The translations under genes were made by a program, and so were the position numbers. The notes under the pieces are model-generated. The model ran no database searches and was not told the DNA's origin. It saw only the letters and a list, made by a program, of their open reading frames with translations. Source: Athripsodes cinereus (lineage: Eukaryota; Arthropoda; Insecta; Trichoptera; Leptoceridae). From it: a stretch of DNA of 64,000 bases. Shown in pieces: positions 21,495-34,262 of this stretch; the stretch's first letter is position 1, and each line of letters opens with the position of its first letter. The stretch lies in assembly GCA_947579605.1 (NCBI GenBank), contig OX388307.1, positions 20,623,237 through 20,687,236 on the forward strand, in the 5' to 3' direction.

Positions 21495-24400
21495 GCTATT
21501 TATTTTATTTATTTATTCAATAATAAAACAAAAATAACAATATTAGATGTCTTAAACTCTTTTCTGTTAGTAAGTGAAGAATAAGAAAAGCTTTTATTAT
21601 TATAAATATTTGACTACAATAGAACTAAATAAACTACAAATGACATATTTTAATAACCCGAATTCGTGGCAAAGAAAATATTTTATTAGTTTGTATTTTA
21701 AAACGGTAGAAAAATTAAAACCCATAGGTACCTAGATATATGAAAAACTTATATGATTATAAAATAACTCTACATAAGCTTCATAAAAATAGTAGTGCAT
21801 TCGAAAATAAAAATGTATTAAAATAATTTTTGATTTTACGAGAGTTCTGTGAGATTTTTTTATATTGCTAAGTTGTCTATAACCTCACTACTGCCTTATG
21901 ATACTTGTTGTGTAATATCATGAATATTGTTACTGTTATTTGATATTGTAATTCAAAAACAATAACGTTTCACAAATCCACTTGAAACAATAAAAGACGA
22001 TCGTGGAAACGGGGCGAAGGAGCGAGAGAATATACTATACGGAGGGAGAGAACAACGTTTCTTTAGTGGTGGAAATTTGTCATAAAAAAGAATGAGATGG
22101 AGAGTGTTTTGATTTTGTTTGAATGCCAAAATGTTTTCAAAAATAAATATGTTAGTTCATATTCATTATTTACTTTCATATTTAAGTTTTATATATTTTT
22201 AAATGCATTAAGGCCTTCCGACTTCATAGATTCAACGGTAGTTTTCGCAGCAAACTAGTTGTATCGGTGGTCGACTTATGTAGGCCCCCTTAACCAAACA
22301 CAATATTAATTATAATATTATAATAATCATAGTTTATATTCGCAGAATGTGAAAAGCATTAATACCGAATAAGTATTTTATATTATTCTTAGTTTGCAAA
22401 TATCTTAATTAATTAAGTTATAAATACCTACGTACCTACTATAAAAATCGTAAGTCTATTTAACGTTCAGATTGCCATTTAATTTGATGATTACAAAAGT
22501 TATTATTAGGTATAATAATAATAGAAATCATAATAATCTATATTTATTATACAAGATAATTATCATACTTTAGAATTCATATTGAGAGAAACACTTTCAG
22601 TGTGGGTGGTTTGGTGAAGGCTTAAAGCGCGTGGGTTTTTAACTGTAGATAACATAATGATAAGTCCCTCTAACAAATTCGGCAGAGACCAGCAAGAGAT
22701 GGAGAAAAGGACAGAGATGCAAAGAGAAAGGTTATTATTTTGTTCTTTTTTTATTTTGGAGCGTGGGTTCATCATGACATTCCTAAAAGGTAAAAGACCT
22801 TAAAATCGCAGTACATCAATTTTTAAAAAAGTTGTTATTATTATATCACATTTCGCATTTTAATTGTGACAAGAATTACGACGGTTAATAAAACAAATGA
22901 CTCGAGAGTAGATAATTATATCTAATGCCGACAGAGTTGATGAGATGAAGACTCACTGTGTGCCTTGTTGTCTAATTACTAATTAGGTCCACTCGACACC
23001 GGCACAATGCTTTTGATATAAAAGAAATCTATAACATTATATTGTCTGTCGGAGTTGTTCCTTACATATATTTATGTGTGGATTTACGTATTTAATATTA
23101 TATTATTTTTGTATTAATTAATAATAGAGGTGCTTAAAGTTTATAGTCAGCCGTCTGTAATACTTGTTACTGTGTACACTTAGATAAAACTTACCTAATA
23201 GCGTATGAAGAATTTATCAATGATAGGAATGTGATTGGAAACTTACCTGAAAACAAAAAGAAAAATAGGTACATTATTAAAAATATTGCCGAGTTCATAA
23301 ATATTCGATAAAGAATATAAGGAATCAAGAGAATATTTTTTTTAACCTATCTAAATATGTAACTATGTATAATATAAAAAAGTATAAGGAAAAATGAGTA
23401 CACACAGACATATTATTCTATTCACGTAGAAAGCATCTACTTCGTAAAGGAGGTTCTAAAACCTTATAATGTAGGTATAGGTATAACATTTTGGTAAAGA
23501 ATTGAATTGAAAAGAAACACAAATACATGTAATAAAAGTTTTGAATGCCAGTTCCTCGAATGTTCGAGACAGAGGTATTATTTTACTAAGCTTCAATTTG
23601 AAAAACTTCTTTAAGGATTTCTGAAATGAAATAAAATGTTGTGTACCTAGAGTTTGTCAACTACAGAATAGAAGATTTAACAGAAATATATACCTACTTA
23701 AATAAATCACATTAATAAGTTGTTTTCCGTCAAAAAACGATAAAGTGAAGCAGTGAATACATAAGTCAATGATGTTCTATGTTAGTTTTATATTTACAAG
23801 ATATCGTTATTATCGTTCAATAGAATTAGTAAAATAGTATAAAACAAATATTGTAATGATGTCCATTGAACTTTGTAAGCCATATCTAAGATTGTTGTTT
23901 CCTTTCGCAAATTGAACTAAATAATTGCTGTAACCAGCTGATAACATCTCGAGCGGTGAACATTAATTAACGTTGCATTATATCAATGCAATAACTTGGC
24001 CTATTGTTATCAATGCAAGTTTTCATTAGAAGAACAAAGGATACAGAGACAATTAAACAATAAATTTAATACATCGTGTCGCGCTGCATGTTTCGAATGC
24101 CTTCTATTATATATAACTATGCAAAGCAATAGCATGTTACCTCTCTCTACCTTTTATAATATGCCTATAATAAAACATACCTACTTAGAAAACATATTTG
24201 CTGACAAACAATTTAGGTAGTACGAGGCATGAAATTAAAATATTGTCAGTGAATTACGAGTATAAAAAGTTCACAATAACGCACATAGGTAATTAGCAAA
24301 AATTACCGAAAATGTTTTGGGGTGTTTGAACTCGCATAAATTAAGACTAATTTATCAACAAGTCTGAGATGTAAGGTGGTCATGATAAGGCTAATGAACG

Positions 24401-25870
24401 GAATATTGCAACAAATGTAAATGGGAATAATATTTCATACATACACACGCGCACATAGGTATTATCATAGTGCGCCGCGAACCGCAACATCAATATGTCA
24501 TAATATAAAAAGATAAATAATAATAAAATGTACATGTGTACGACATGAAGTTTAATCAAATTATAAACGTTTGCCGAACTAGAGAGTCTTGTACGTTAAA
24601 GTCTGTACATCCGTTCTAGTATTAAAATCCAACAGAGAGCAGCGATAAATTATTGATATTTTCTAAGTATTTTTGTTTCGGTACTACTTCCTGTCTAGAC
24701 AACATTGTTCGACAATAATTTATATTATCCTACGTTCTGTGCCACAATAGAAAATATGTGTAGTTATCATACATAACATTGTCTTAGATAGACAGATCAT
24801 GCGAATACTATGAATAAGTACTCCTGGTCTGGAGAGCAGGTAGGTATCTAAGACGATATGACCTAACACTGTGTGTATAATTATAATAGTAAACTGTGAA
24901 TAGCTTTGTGAAGTGAGCCTCGAGGGCTGGCGCTTAGAGATGAGATAAACTGATAGTGCAGAATAAAAGAATATTATAAATAATTTGGCAGGTTACGTTA
25001 AAAGAATACACCGTTATAAAATATAGACAACAGTTACAATACGTATTATTTATGTTACTCATATTTGTCAGATAGCTGTTGAAAAAATTCAAAATTTATT
25101 TGTTCAAATTTTTTTTAATTTCTGGTAAACATTATAATAAAAAAGAGGCAGTTATGATTATATTTTCTGTAATTTATTTAGTTTCACAAATTAGTTCGTC
25201 ATAACATGACTACATAATATTATATATTTCAATTAATCGACTAAATCTAGTTTATTGCTTTATCAATAAATATTGATCCTTAAGGAGAGAGAAACTTTTT
25301 TAATTAAAAATTCCATGTTGATAAGAACATTTCATGTAGGTACATAATATGAATCCGAAATCCAAATGTATAGTTTTTATTAGAACATAAAGTACCAACA
25401 TACCGACATGATACAGCGCCACAATGTCATCTGAAATGTAGAAATATATACAAGCTGTACGCTGCATATAGGCTCATAATTATTTGCTATATATACAATA
25501 TTATGTTATTTTAAAAAGGATAATTCGTTGATATTTACCATATAAGTATTTTATATACAAAACTTTTAACATAACAATATTCCGTGAACAAGGGCTGACA
25601 GCAGAGTTCTAATTTTCCTGGAAGAATCACGATTGCTAAACGGTTGATACATCAACCTCGAAGTAAAAACTTTTGTTTCCCATAATAAGTCACTGAAGAT
25701 AGGTGTCTAGACACCCTAAAGCTTTCTAAGTGTAATATTGTTATAGTGAAAACAAATTAACGTTGTTTCTGGCACTTTTGTTATATTTTAGTTTTATTTT
25801 AAAATATACTTTTTTTATTTTGATTTAAGAAAATTCAGAGTAGGCAGTTTCTAAACAATATAAAAATTTG
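21495..25870. other. Long AT-rich stretch, no gene recognised
   Basis: No frame exceeds 75 codons, and none carries a motif. I found no terminal repeats or tRNA-like boxes. If the minus-strand gene starting at 29483 is long, this could be intronic, but nothing here shows it. Confidence 0.35.
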
Positions 25871-25879
25871 GGTTAATTG

Positions 25880-26027
25880 GAAAAGATCGCGCCTTAGCGA
25901 TAAACTCGCCCTCTGTATATTTATTGTATTCAATTTGAGTGCATTTCTCTATAAACTTTGATGTATTGTGATCAATAAACAGTAAAGAATGAATGAATAA
26001 ATAAATAAATAAATAAATAAAAATAAT
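25880..26027 (+). mobile_element. LINE 3' end with AAAT tail
   Basis: Plus strand. AAGATCGCGCCTTAGCGATA and ACTCGCCCTCTGTATATTTA are followed by TGTGATCAATAAACAG and an AATAAATAAATA tail at 25997-26022. A GATCGC...GCGATAA hairpin followed by a GCC-rich block and an AAT-rich tail is a common layout in 3' UTRs of lepidopteran LINEs (from general knowledge, not a database hit). Coding parts are absent. Confidence 0.5.
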
Positions 26028-26029
26028 TA

Positions 26030-28600
26030 AGGTAAATTTATTTATAAAAAATCCCTCGTAAAAAGAATCGCGACGCTCTGAGAGAAACATTTCGTTGTAT
26101 TATAAGATTGAACGACGAGAATCACATGTTTCAGTTATTTAACATATTCTATGCGAATTCTTTACAAAGAGTTGATTAGAAATGATGCTAGATAAATATT
26201 TATTTATACCCGACTAACGAGATGACAAAATAATGCGGAGTAGGTATCAAAAAATTGAAATATAACTAATGAAAATAAAGTAAGCTTTAAGGATTATTCT
26301 TAAAATATAAAATAACTAACAGAAAAATTCCAAGCAATGAAACAATTAGGTACATAATTATGTTTTTATAGTAGTGGAAGATGCGAAGCGTTTTCTTGAA
26401 TAAATTTTGTAGAAAGAAATGTACAAGGAATACCACTGTGTTGGTTTTGTAGGTTTCATTTTTTGTAACATGAATACCTGCGGTGTGATTAATAAATTTT
26501 ATTTCCAGTAATTACAGACGTATATATTCAATATTCTTACGAACAATATTCTTCGAGTACCTACATATGAAATCCATTAGATATTTCAAAAGACATAGGT
26601 ACACATAATATAATCGTACTTAATAATTATGTAGTCCAGTACAAATGGGTACAGCACTTCAAAGTTTAAACCATTTGAAACAAGTATTAAAAAGCTACCA
26701 CAAGAACTTAACTGAATAGGCACTTAAATACCGAAAAGCCACTTCGAATATGAGATGGAATATTTCATACCCGCTACTCGCTAAACATGTTACTTCTCCG
26801 AAGATGGTTAAAAGCCTTCGGGCAACAATCGCAGGAAACGCGACGGCCTTGTTTTCTGTCTCTGTCTTTCTGACTGCAACATCCACTTGGGTTAGGGTAC
26901 GATAAAAACAAATTATGTACATACTTTCCTACATAGTGTACCTATATGAATATACGCGAATATCATACGATACACAGTAAAAGTATGTGTCGTGTTCCCT
27001 GCATCAAGTTATCAAGTACAGAAGTAATACGTATTATGCATTTTGTACGTGTCTGCGTGAACTCAACTACCTGATTGCGCAACTATCATCTGTCTCAAGG
27101 TTGTTTTAAAAGCTTTAAAACATTAGGTAGGTCTACATCATTACAATACTTCGTGAAAAGCGTTTTTAGTGGGGTGCACTTTCTAAGCAGAAGGACCCAT
27201 TACATAATAACCGGTTAAAAGGGTATTGACTCTAGTACACAAGGTCGTATCCTTTTATTTATTTAGAAATAACATACCTGCGTAGAATATGTACAGATAT
27301 ATTTATTTGTTAAGACGGTGAAAAGGGCTGGAACTACCTGACTTCTACAAGAAAGTTAAATTAAATTTTGACAAAAGAATTTCAACAAGCAAAGGCGGAA
27401 AAATAAAAACAAACGGTGTGGTAAAGCAGTTTGGAGAGAGAAAATTAAACTAATTAATTTATTCAAATTAAAGAAAAGAAAACAATTGGCAATGTTTGTG
27501 GTTTGCTGCTTTCGGATGATAATAATATGTATTTAGCTGTAGTGTATACACCTATACCTAATATTTGTGTAATACACAAAGCTTGTAAGATAGTATACCT
27601 AATACAGAACACTGGGTTCCTCTTGTTGGTGCTTCGTATGATATTGGACACCATATGGTCTACATGATGAAGTGTGTGGGATACCGCTAATGTAATAATA
27701 CATACAATACAAATATATTGTCCGTATAATATATTCAACACACAATGTGATATAAATATATCATATTTTACGCAATCACAATTTTTTTACATTGGATGAA
27801 TACCAAAATCGAATGTGACATTGTTGAATGTTTTAATGTAAATGTGAATTATTCATTACGTAGAATAAATTTAATATTGTTATGGAATTTACATGCACTC
27901 CATGTGTATATTTCCAGGACATGCAATTGGATTAAAGTGCATTCTGTACATACCTAGGTGTTGTATTTTGTACTTACTTTCCAACTGATTTCGATTGTAC
28001 TCGTATGTATACCTAATTGAACATACTTAAGTAAATAAATAATGACTGACACCGCACACTTGTTATTTTAGTGTCTATCTTCGTTAAGTAATTTGTATGA
28101 AAGTATTATCATTGTAAGTACAAATTACAGTAATTCTGGGCTACAGACTTAAAGAACCTCCAACATATGATTATCAGGTGACTCACCGGATGCATTGTAA
28201 AGTAGATACGTCAAACTATTATTATTATTTTGTTTGATGCACCATCGCTCGCCAACGCAGAAGTTACCCCACACTATAATGTCATTAGATTATTGTACAT
28301 TTGAAATTATTATATTTATAGTCTCTGCGATTGCAATCAAGATCCTACATTAAATATTCTAATAAATTGAAAGACTTACTTTGATTCATATTGAAGCAAA
28401 ATGTTCCTTAACAGCCTCAATAAAAGCGATATCTATATATTTACTATACATAATTAATAGAAATATATCCTAAAATATAAAGCTATATTAATGAATTAGT
28501 GTTATAATATATGTGTTACTCGATGAAACAAAGGTTAAATTGATATCGCAAGCGAAAGTGAATAAGCTGCATACAATATATATTTCATAAAAAAACTTAC
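26030..28600. other. Presumed intron sequence of the minus-strand gene, at least near 28600
   Basis: The donor at 28595-28600 means the bases below it are intronic. How far the intron runs is unknown. A GC-richer block at 26740-26890 (75-codon minus frame) was examined as a possible second exon, but the translation shows no motif and no well-placed acceptor. Confidence 0.4.
28595..28600 (-). other. Splice donor GTAAGT
   Basis: Minus-strand GTAAGT directly after the exon. It sets the phase-1 exon end and explains why the conserved-looking coding composition stops here. Confidence 0.7.
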
Positions 28601-29483
28601 ATTGTAGAAGATTTCTCCAGCTTCCGTTTAGGACACGGAGGCACTTGTTAAATGCCGTTCCTCCTGAGTGATGTGAATTCTGACAAGCCAGTGGAGCTCT
28701 CCGTGATCCAAGAGGTGTAAGGCTAAGTGGAATTTCCTTTTCAAAATCAGCAAGGTTTCCTTCAGAAGAACTTCGTGTCAAAGTCAGATTAGTGCCACCA
28801 AATGTTCTAAAACTTTTCCTAGTCAAGGAATTAGTGTGGAAACTGGCGCGACCCACGGAGTTTTGTCTAGAGAAAGGATTATTTCGTACTGTAGCAAAGT
28901 TAATCCTGGCATTGTTACGGCCATCATCTTCTACGTTCGATAAATCTTCGTATCCTTTACTAAACACTTCACAAAAAGTTTTTAATGGAATGAAATCGGA
29001 AGGTTCGTCGGGGGAGTGCAAGAAATACTGTTTACTCAATTCACTTCTAGCACGATCAAGTTCCCCGGATTCGTTATTTGCGAAACTTCTATTAAAACCG
29101 TTAACCAACGCGCTACTTTTGAAACTCGCATCATCCGTAATATTATTTCTCTTGGAATTTTTGTCATCTGTAAATTTGGATAAACTTAAATTCAATGCGT
29201 GCTTACATTTCTTTAACGAGTTTTTCCTTTTATGGTGATGATGACATTTTTTTGATCCATTTTTATCTTCCAGTGGTAAATCTTCAGAGCTTATCAGTAA
29301 AATTTCATCCAATGGATCTTTGAAGCTCATATACGTGGATGATGAGAGACTAGCGTTGGTGCGTCCGTTACTATTTGATTGTGAAAAACTATTCTTTCTC
29401 TGTACAGTGTCTTTAGACAGACTGGCTGAATTTGCTCGCTTGTTGGGCGGCAGAGATGGAGGTCCGAAACATGTGGTCGCCAT
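28601..29483 (-). CDS. First coding exon of an unidentified Ser/Asn-rich protein
   Basis: Minus strand. It starts at ATG 29483 (MATTCFGPPSLPP) and runs 294 codons plus one base to a consensus donor, CTACAAT|GTAAGT, at 28601/28600. The frame stays open 37 more codons into the intron by chance. The protein is polar and looks disordered: a run of four His (residues 81-84), basic KRKNSLKK, and many R-x-x-S sites (S19, S32, S89, S209) plus RSSSEGNL at 237-244, typical of basophilic-kinase or 14-3-3 targets. The last 20 residues (FNKCLRVLNGSWRNLLQ) are less polar and may begin a folded domain continuing in the next exon. Composition is clearly coding-like against the AT-rich surroundings. CCACAG at 29508-29513 (minus) could be an acceptor for an upstream non-coding exon, but is weak. 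The family was not recognised and later exons were not found. Confidence 0.72.
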
Positions 29484-29599
29484 TTTATTTTGCCAATCCC
29501 AGACCAACTGTGGATATGTTTACACAATACACGTTCATATCACTAATGTTCTCACACAACACAGAGCACTGTAAGTACCTACCGAGATAATATTTGGAT

Positions 29600-30170
29600 G
29601 ATGTCAATCTTGACAACTGTTGTCACTCGTATTTCACTTTATCATTATTTAATACCACAACAAATTAAATTACACAAAATTTTGTACTGTAAGAAAATAG
29701 GTATATGTAATATAACACATGTGACATCGCCATAAACAATATTTACTCATTATTTATAAAATAAAGAAATTCAGTTAAGTAAGAAAACAACACCTAATAT
29801 AAATAATCGTTAATCATGCGTTATATGCGATCTAAGTAAATTGTAAAAATAATAAGTACAGATATCTAAAATAGGGATCATATGAAGCTATCTATCAGTT
29901 ATTGTTGATAAAAAATACGATAAGATTGTTCAATCAAGCGTGTTTATGAGGAATGCAGAGGTATAGGTACCTGAGAATAAATAGATAAAAAAGGTTAAAG
30001 AACAAATTGCATATTTGCAAAAATATGTGACAAATATCACGTCAGCCAGAGTGTCTCATAATGCTTTTCATGTAGGTAATAATATGTATAGGTATAATAA
30101 TGTAGGCTGCTCGTGCTTGTGTGTACTGAGATAAGTAAAGATACCTATTCATTCACAATACCTATGCTGC
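29600..30170. other. Upstream flank of the minus-strand exon, AT-rich
   Basis: This would hold the 5' UTR or promoter of the gene starting at 29483, but I see no convincing TATA box or initiator and no repeat. Confidence 0.3.
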
Positions 30171-30182
30171 AAATATGTATAT

Positions 30183-30612
30183 CAGTGGCGTGTCGTCCAT
30201 ACAAACCCAAAAGTGGGCATTAGCGGACATTTTTCATCTTTAAAATAACAAAAAGATGATAAAAATAAATCAAACAACTGACAATATTTTGGCGAAATCC
30301 ACCTCGTGTGAACATGCTATTAAGGAATTTTGAGCGCGGTCAGTTCATAGATGGGTGCCCATTATATTGTATGATGCCATTACAACTTAGTAATTATTAT
30401 TATAAATCGGTTACGGAAATCCACCCGATTCGAGTGATTTGTGGTTACAACTTAGTAAGGTTTCAATATTGTTTTTATCATCAAGTTTAATTACACCTAC
30501 GTTTTTTGTAAATACATTATCCTTTAACATATTTTTTTATAATGTCATTGTTTTTAATAATTTTCCATTGAGGATGAGTTTACCCAGTATGAAAACTGTA
30601 AACACGCCACTG
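30183..30612. mobile_element. hAT-like non-autonomous element with 8-bp target duplication
   Basis: 430 bp. The termini are CAGTGGCGTGT and its reverse complement ACACGCCACTG, preceded by ATGTATAT (30175-30182) and followed by ATGTAGAT (30613-30620), a 7/8 match. A CAGTG start and 8-bp duplication fit the hAT superfamily. The interior is AT-rich; its 60-codon plus frame (30308-30490) shows no transposase motif. Confidence 0.65.
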
Positions 30613-30964
30613 ATGTAGATAGAGGGTAATGACTATACATGTACTCACGATAAATATGTACCTAATATTAAAAAATATTGCACATTATAATATGTATTCA
30701 TATATGTACATATTCCTCGTAAATATACATAAACAATAATCTCATGTAAACAATTACTAATAACGACGATAAGATATTTCATATGCATTTCAATAAACTG
30801 AAAACACTCATCGCTGATGACGAACTATTATTTATGTATACGTGTTCTATGCATCTACAATTTTTTTTATTATTTTATCTAGGCCCCGGGCTACAGCGAA
30901 TGACGCACTGGATAAATGTTCTACTGTCCCTGTACTCAAACTTAATATTTTGGTTACAAAGTGC

Positions 30965-31090
30965 GGATAAATAGGAGTCTAAGACTCCTGAGAAATCTGG
31001 GTGGAGGTGGGGTCCTCTTCAATGACCCCACCTGGGACACTATGTGAGGGTATTGATAAGATAGATATCCGTATTAGATAGATATTGAGT
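30965..31090 (+). repeat. Short dispersed repeat with ATAG tail, related to 49375-49430
   Basis: ACTCCTGAGAAATCTGGGT and GAGGTGGGGTCCTCTT match CTCCTGAGATATCCGGGT and GAGGTGGATCTCTCTT at 49.4 kb. The end, CACCTGGGACACTATGTGAG followed by ATAGATAG, resembles the RTE-like LINE 3' end at 39.7 kb, so this may be another LINE or SINE 3' end. Confidence 0.45.
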
Positions 31091-31166
31091 ATCAAGGAAA
31101 AATATTTATTGATGAACTGTCAAGATTCCAAAATCAAAAACGGATTCTTAAGATTCGTATAATTTG

Positions 31167-31308
31167 CCACGTGGAGTGTCCGGCAAAAAATATGTCTCCC
31201 ACTCTTATATTTATGGCATAACGAGGACGCCCTGTGTGATCATAGGAAATGGTGAATTCACTGGCTATCCCGCTTATGGGAGATGTCGTGGTGATATAGA
31301 TAGATAGA
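31167..31308 (+). mobile_element. SINE-A copy, internally deleted
   Basis: Plus strand. The 5' block CCACGTGGAGTGTCCGG plus TGTCTCCCACTCTTAT joins directly to the 3' block GCATAACGAGGACGC. It then ends CTGGCTATCCCGCTTATGGG with an ATAG tail. About 110 bp of the middle is missing. Confidence 0.65.
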
Positions 31309-31849
31309 GTACCTTTATTATTTATATTAAGTATATAGTTAGATATATCGTTTAATTATATCGCTAACATGACTACAATGACACAATTTGTATAATATTA
31401 ATAAATTACCAGTTACTCAATACATTATATCAATGCCTTATTAATAATTGACACGCACGAAATTAATTACAAAAGTAATTATTATATTTTGCAGTTATTA
31501 GGTACTGAAATAAATAAAAAATTACTTTGATTAACCGCTACTGCAAACACATAACATAACTCAAAAAAAAAAAAAAAAAAATGTATTATTTCACAAATCG
31601 AAAGAGATTTAAGTATTTATAGAATATAATTATATGAATGTGTTACCTATTTATAATCCAAAAAAGTAAGTTTAATTATATCTCACATTCACAAAATAAT
31701 ATTAAGAGAAAATAGTTTTGTAGTATACATTCGTACTTTAATCAAAGTAAAAACGCAAGTTCTTTACATAAATTTTTTTATATTACATATTTGTTACAAT
31801 ATTTATGTTTTATATTATTTGAATTTTGTTATTATTGCCTTAGATTCAT

Positions 31850-32181
31850 TATTCATTGTTTTTGCTGAGTCCTTCTGAATTAATTATTTATTTTTAATGT
31901 TGTCATAATGTTTTTTTTTTTTTATTGCTTCTATTTGATTTTATTATACCAATTATATTTATTAAATTTTAATTATTGATCTATTTATATTATGTATATA
32001 TTAATTTATTTATATTGTTTTCGATTATGCATTAATATTTTATGTCTTTCTGTCTTGTTTGAATTTACTTTTATGTGCTTTTTGTGTCTGTCATATATTA
32101 TATTTTATACATGTAAAAGGCTAACGCCGTATGTTGGAATAAATAAATAAATAAAATAAATAAATAAATAAATAAATAAAT
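31850..32181 (+). mobile_element. LINE 3' UTR with AAAT tail
   Basis: Plus strand. T-rich sequence leads to ATGTAAAAGGCTAACGCCGT and TTGGAATAAATAAATAAATA. GGC.AA.GCCGT before an AAAT tail is shared with the minus-strand copies at 1115-1190 and 63350-63480. The 5' limit is uncertain. Confidence 0.5.
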
Positions 32182-32815
32182 ATAAAATCATTTTAATTTG
32201 ACACAACTGTGAAAAATAAAATATATTTTTTCTGATTCATATAATAAATAAAAATAAGCACACATAAAATGGACAACATGCCTATGTAAAATAATATATT
32301 CTTAAGTGTTTTTATGTTACGGAAGTTCCTAAGATGATTGAATAATAATTAAAATATCATACTTTCTACAACCTGCGCTATTCGCGTAGGTACCTACAGC
32401 AGCCAGCCACATAAGTTTCTGATCCAGTTTTCCTACTTGCAACGGATATATATTAATATTATGTACATTTAATAAGTGCATTATCTCTCAACTTAACATT
32501 ATTAACTAGCATCCCACTTACTTTCTTCCTTCAATATTGTGGCTGATAGAAATAATTATTTTAACACCATAACATATTCGTGTATTAATCGTTAATAAGC
32601 AACTACTTTATGGTAATTTTACAATCTACTTACAAACATAACGCTAATGTAACTTATACGTCGGACAATTTTGATTTTTCAAAGGATTAATAATTATATT
32701 CTTTGTCTAATTTCGGCAAACTCCCTGACAAGATTTTCACAAATGTATTATTGTACTTCCTTTCTGAAACAATGAGTAATCGCTTGCCTCAACCTAATAT
32801 CAATCAAGCTATAAA

Positions 32816-33512
32816 CAGTCGATTTTGCTTAATTGAGACACATCGGGACTTGGGCATTTTGTCCCAATTAAGCGGCTGTCCCAATAAAGCGAATTTCACA
32901 TTTTTTTTAAATTCATTTATTTGGTTTTGGCAACTAAGGCCATTAACCAGAATTACACACATAAAATTAAACAATGCATATTTTTTTTCAATAATTTTAT
33001 TTTATAAACTCTTGGAAACTGTTTATAATTGGAAACTGATATATATAAATTACAAATATGTAATATAAACTTTTAAGAAAAAAAATAATGCCTTATTAAA
33101 ATAATAATACATTATATAATAATAATAAAAATATAATAATAATAAATATAATAATAATTATAAAATAATAATAAATTATCCCACTTGTGGGATATGCCGT
33201 GATGGTATAGTAGTAGTAGTAGTAGTAAAATAATAAATGGGTAGGTACATACAATTTAATTCAATGCAAAAATGAGTCAAGTGTAGTTTGTCTTTTGTTT
33301 TTGCAACATTTCACTTCTACAAAATCAGCACAGATATTCAGTGCGATTGTAGGGCTCCCTTCATTTCCTTAAATTCTTAAATTTACTGTCTCAATTAAGC
33401 GGAATGTTGTCCCAATTAAACATATAAATTTACTATTGGTTTCTCGGCTTGGTTTCTGTTCTTTGAGATTTGTCCCAAATAAGTGGCTGTCCCAATTAAG
33501 CGGAATCGACTG
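32816..33512. mobile_element. Tc1/mariner (pogo-like) non-autonomous element
   Basis: 697 bp. The left end CAGTCGATTTTGCTTAATTG and reversed right end CAGTCGATTCCGCTTAATTG differ at two of 20 bases. TA follows the right end; the left flank has AA, probably a mutated TA. TGTCCCAATTAAGCGG-like modules recur subterminally near 32860, 33390 and 33480. The interior holds an AAT-rich microsatellite and a 3'-only SINE-A insertion. No transposase remains; the 121-codon plus frame at 32703-33068 runs across the left end and is incidental. Confidence 0.65.
33179..33225 (+). mobile_element. 3'-only SINE-A micro-insertion
   Basis: About 47 bp. It holds only the SINE-A terminus CCCACTTGTGGGATATGCCG plus TGATGGTATAG and a TAG tail. 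The flanks TAAAATAATAATAAAT and TAAAATAATAAAT are near-identical, consistent with a target duplication in AAT-rich DNA. It lies inside the element at 32816-33512. Confidence 0.65.
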
Positions 33513-33865
33513 TACTTCAATAACTGAAATCAATAGAAATGTCAAACAAAGTTCAAATATTTATGTGTAATGAACGACTGACTGTATGTTTAAGCTAATT
33601 ATTTTAATGATAGTTTATTTATAATATCGCTGTCGTGTTGATTTGGATATCACATGCGGTAAATAGCAAACGCAAAATATAAATTATTTTAATAATTATC
33701 CTATATAAAGTCACTTACTGAAAATATATCTTAGTGTTAATAAAATAAACATAATATTGTTTCTTACACAATCAGATCACGGCCCGCGTTCTTACAGAGG
33801 GTCAGAATGTGTGAAGTCATCGATTCAAATAATACTGTACTCTACTAAATCATAACAAACGCTCT

Positions 33866-33926
33866 CAAATTAATTAACACAAATATATCTATTTATATAA
33901 TTAACAAATTAATTAACACAAATATA
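33866..33926. repeat. Two-copy direct repeat, 39-bp period
   Basis: A 22-bp block beginning CAAATTAATTAACACAAAT occurs at 33866-33887 and 33905-33926 without mismatch. Confidence 0.85.
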
Positions 33927-34262
33927 CCTATATAACCGTGTATATTTTAACCTATTTATTATGTTTTTGTTGTTGTATTTATATTTTTATTCCTTTATAT
34001 TTTAAATAATCTTAAGTTCTTTACATATTTATATTTTTTGTGGATCTTTTAAATTATCTTGCTTGTTTTGTATGTTTATTAATCTTATTTTGAATTTTAG
34101 CATATTCATATTGCGTTTTTTTTTAATTTTATTTTATTCTTTTGTATTTGTCTCATGGTTAGGATTGTTTAAATTTCCATGTCTGGCACTGTTGTTGCAT
34201 TCATTGTTTGTATTACATATTGGTAATGATAGGGGACTTTACTGGTCCATTTATGGCTTTAT

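Noticed and set aside
26695..26922. Second exon of the minus-strand gene
   Set aside because: GC-richer and open for 75 codons, but no recognisable domain and no pyrimidine-rich acceptor at a fitting phase.
28792..29238. 148-codon open frame on plus
   Set aside because: It is antisense to the minus-strand exon, which has the better composition, a start codon and a donor site. It is a shadow of that exon.
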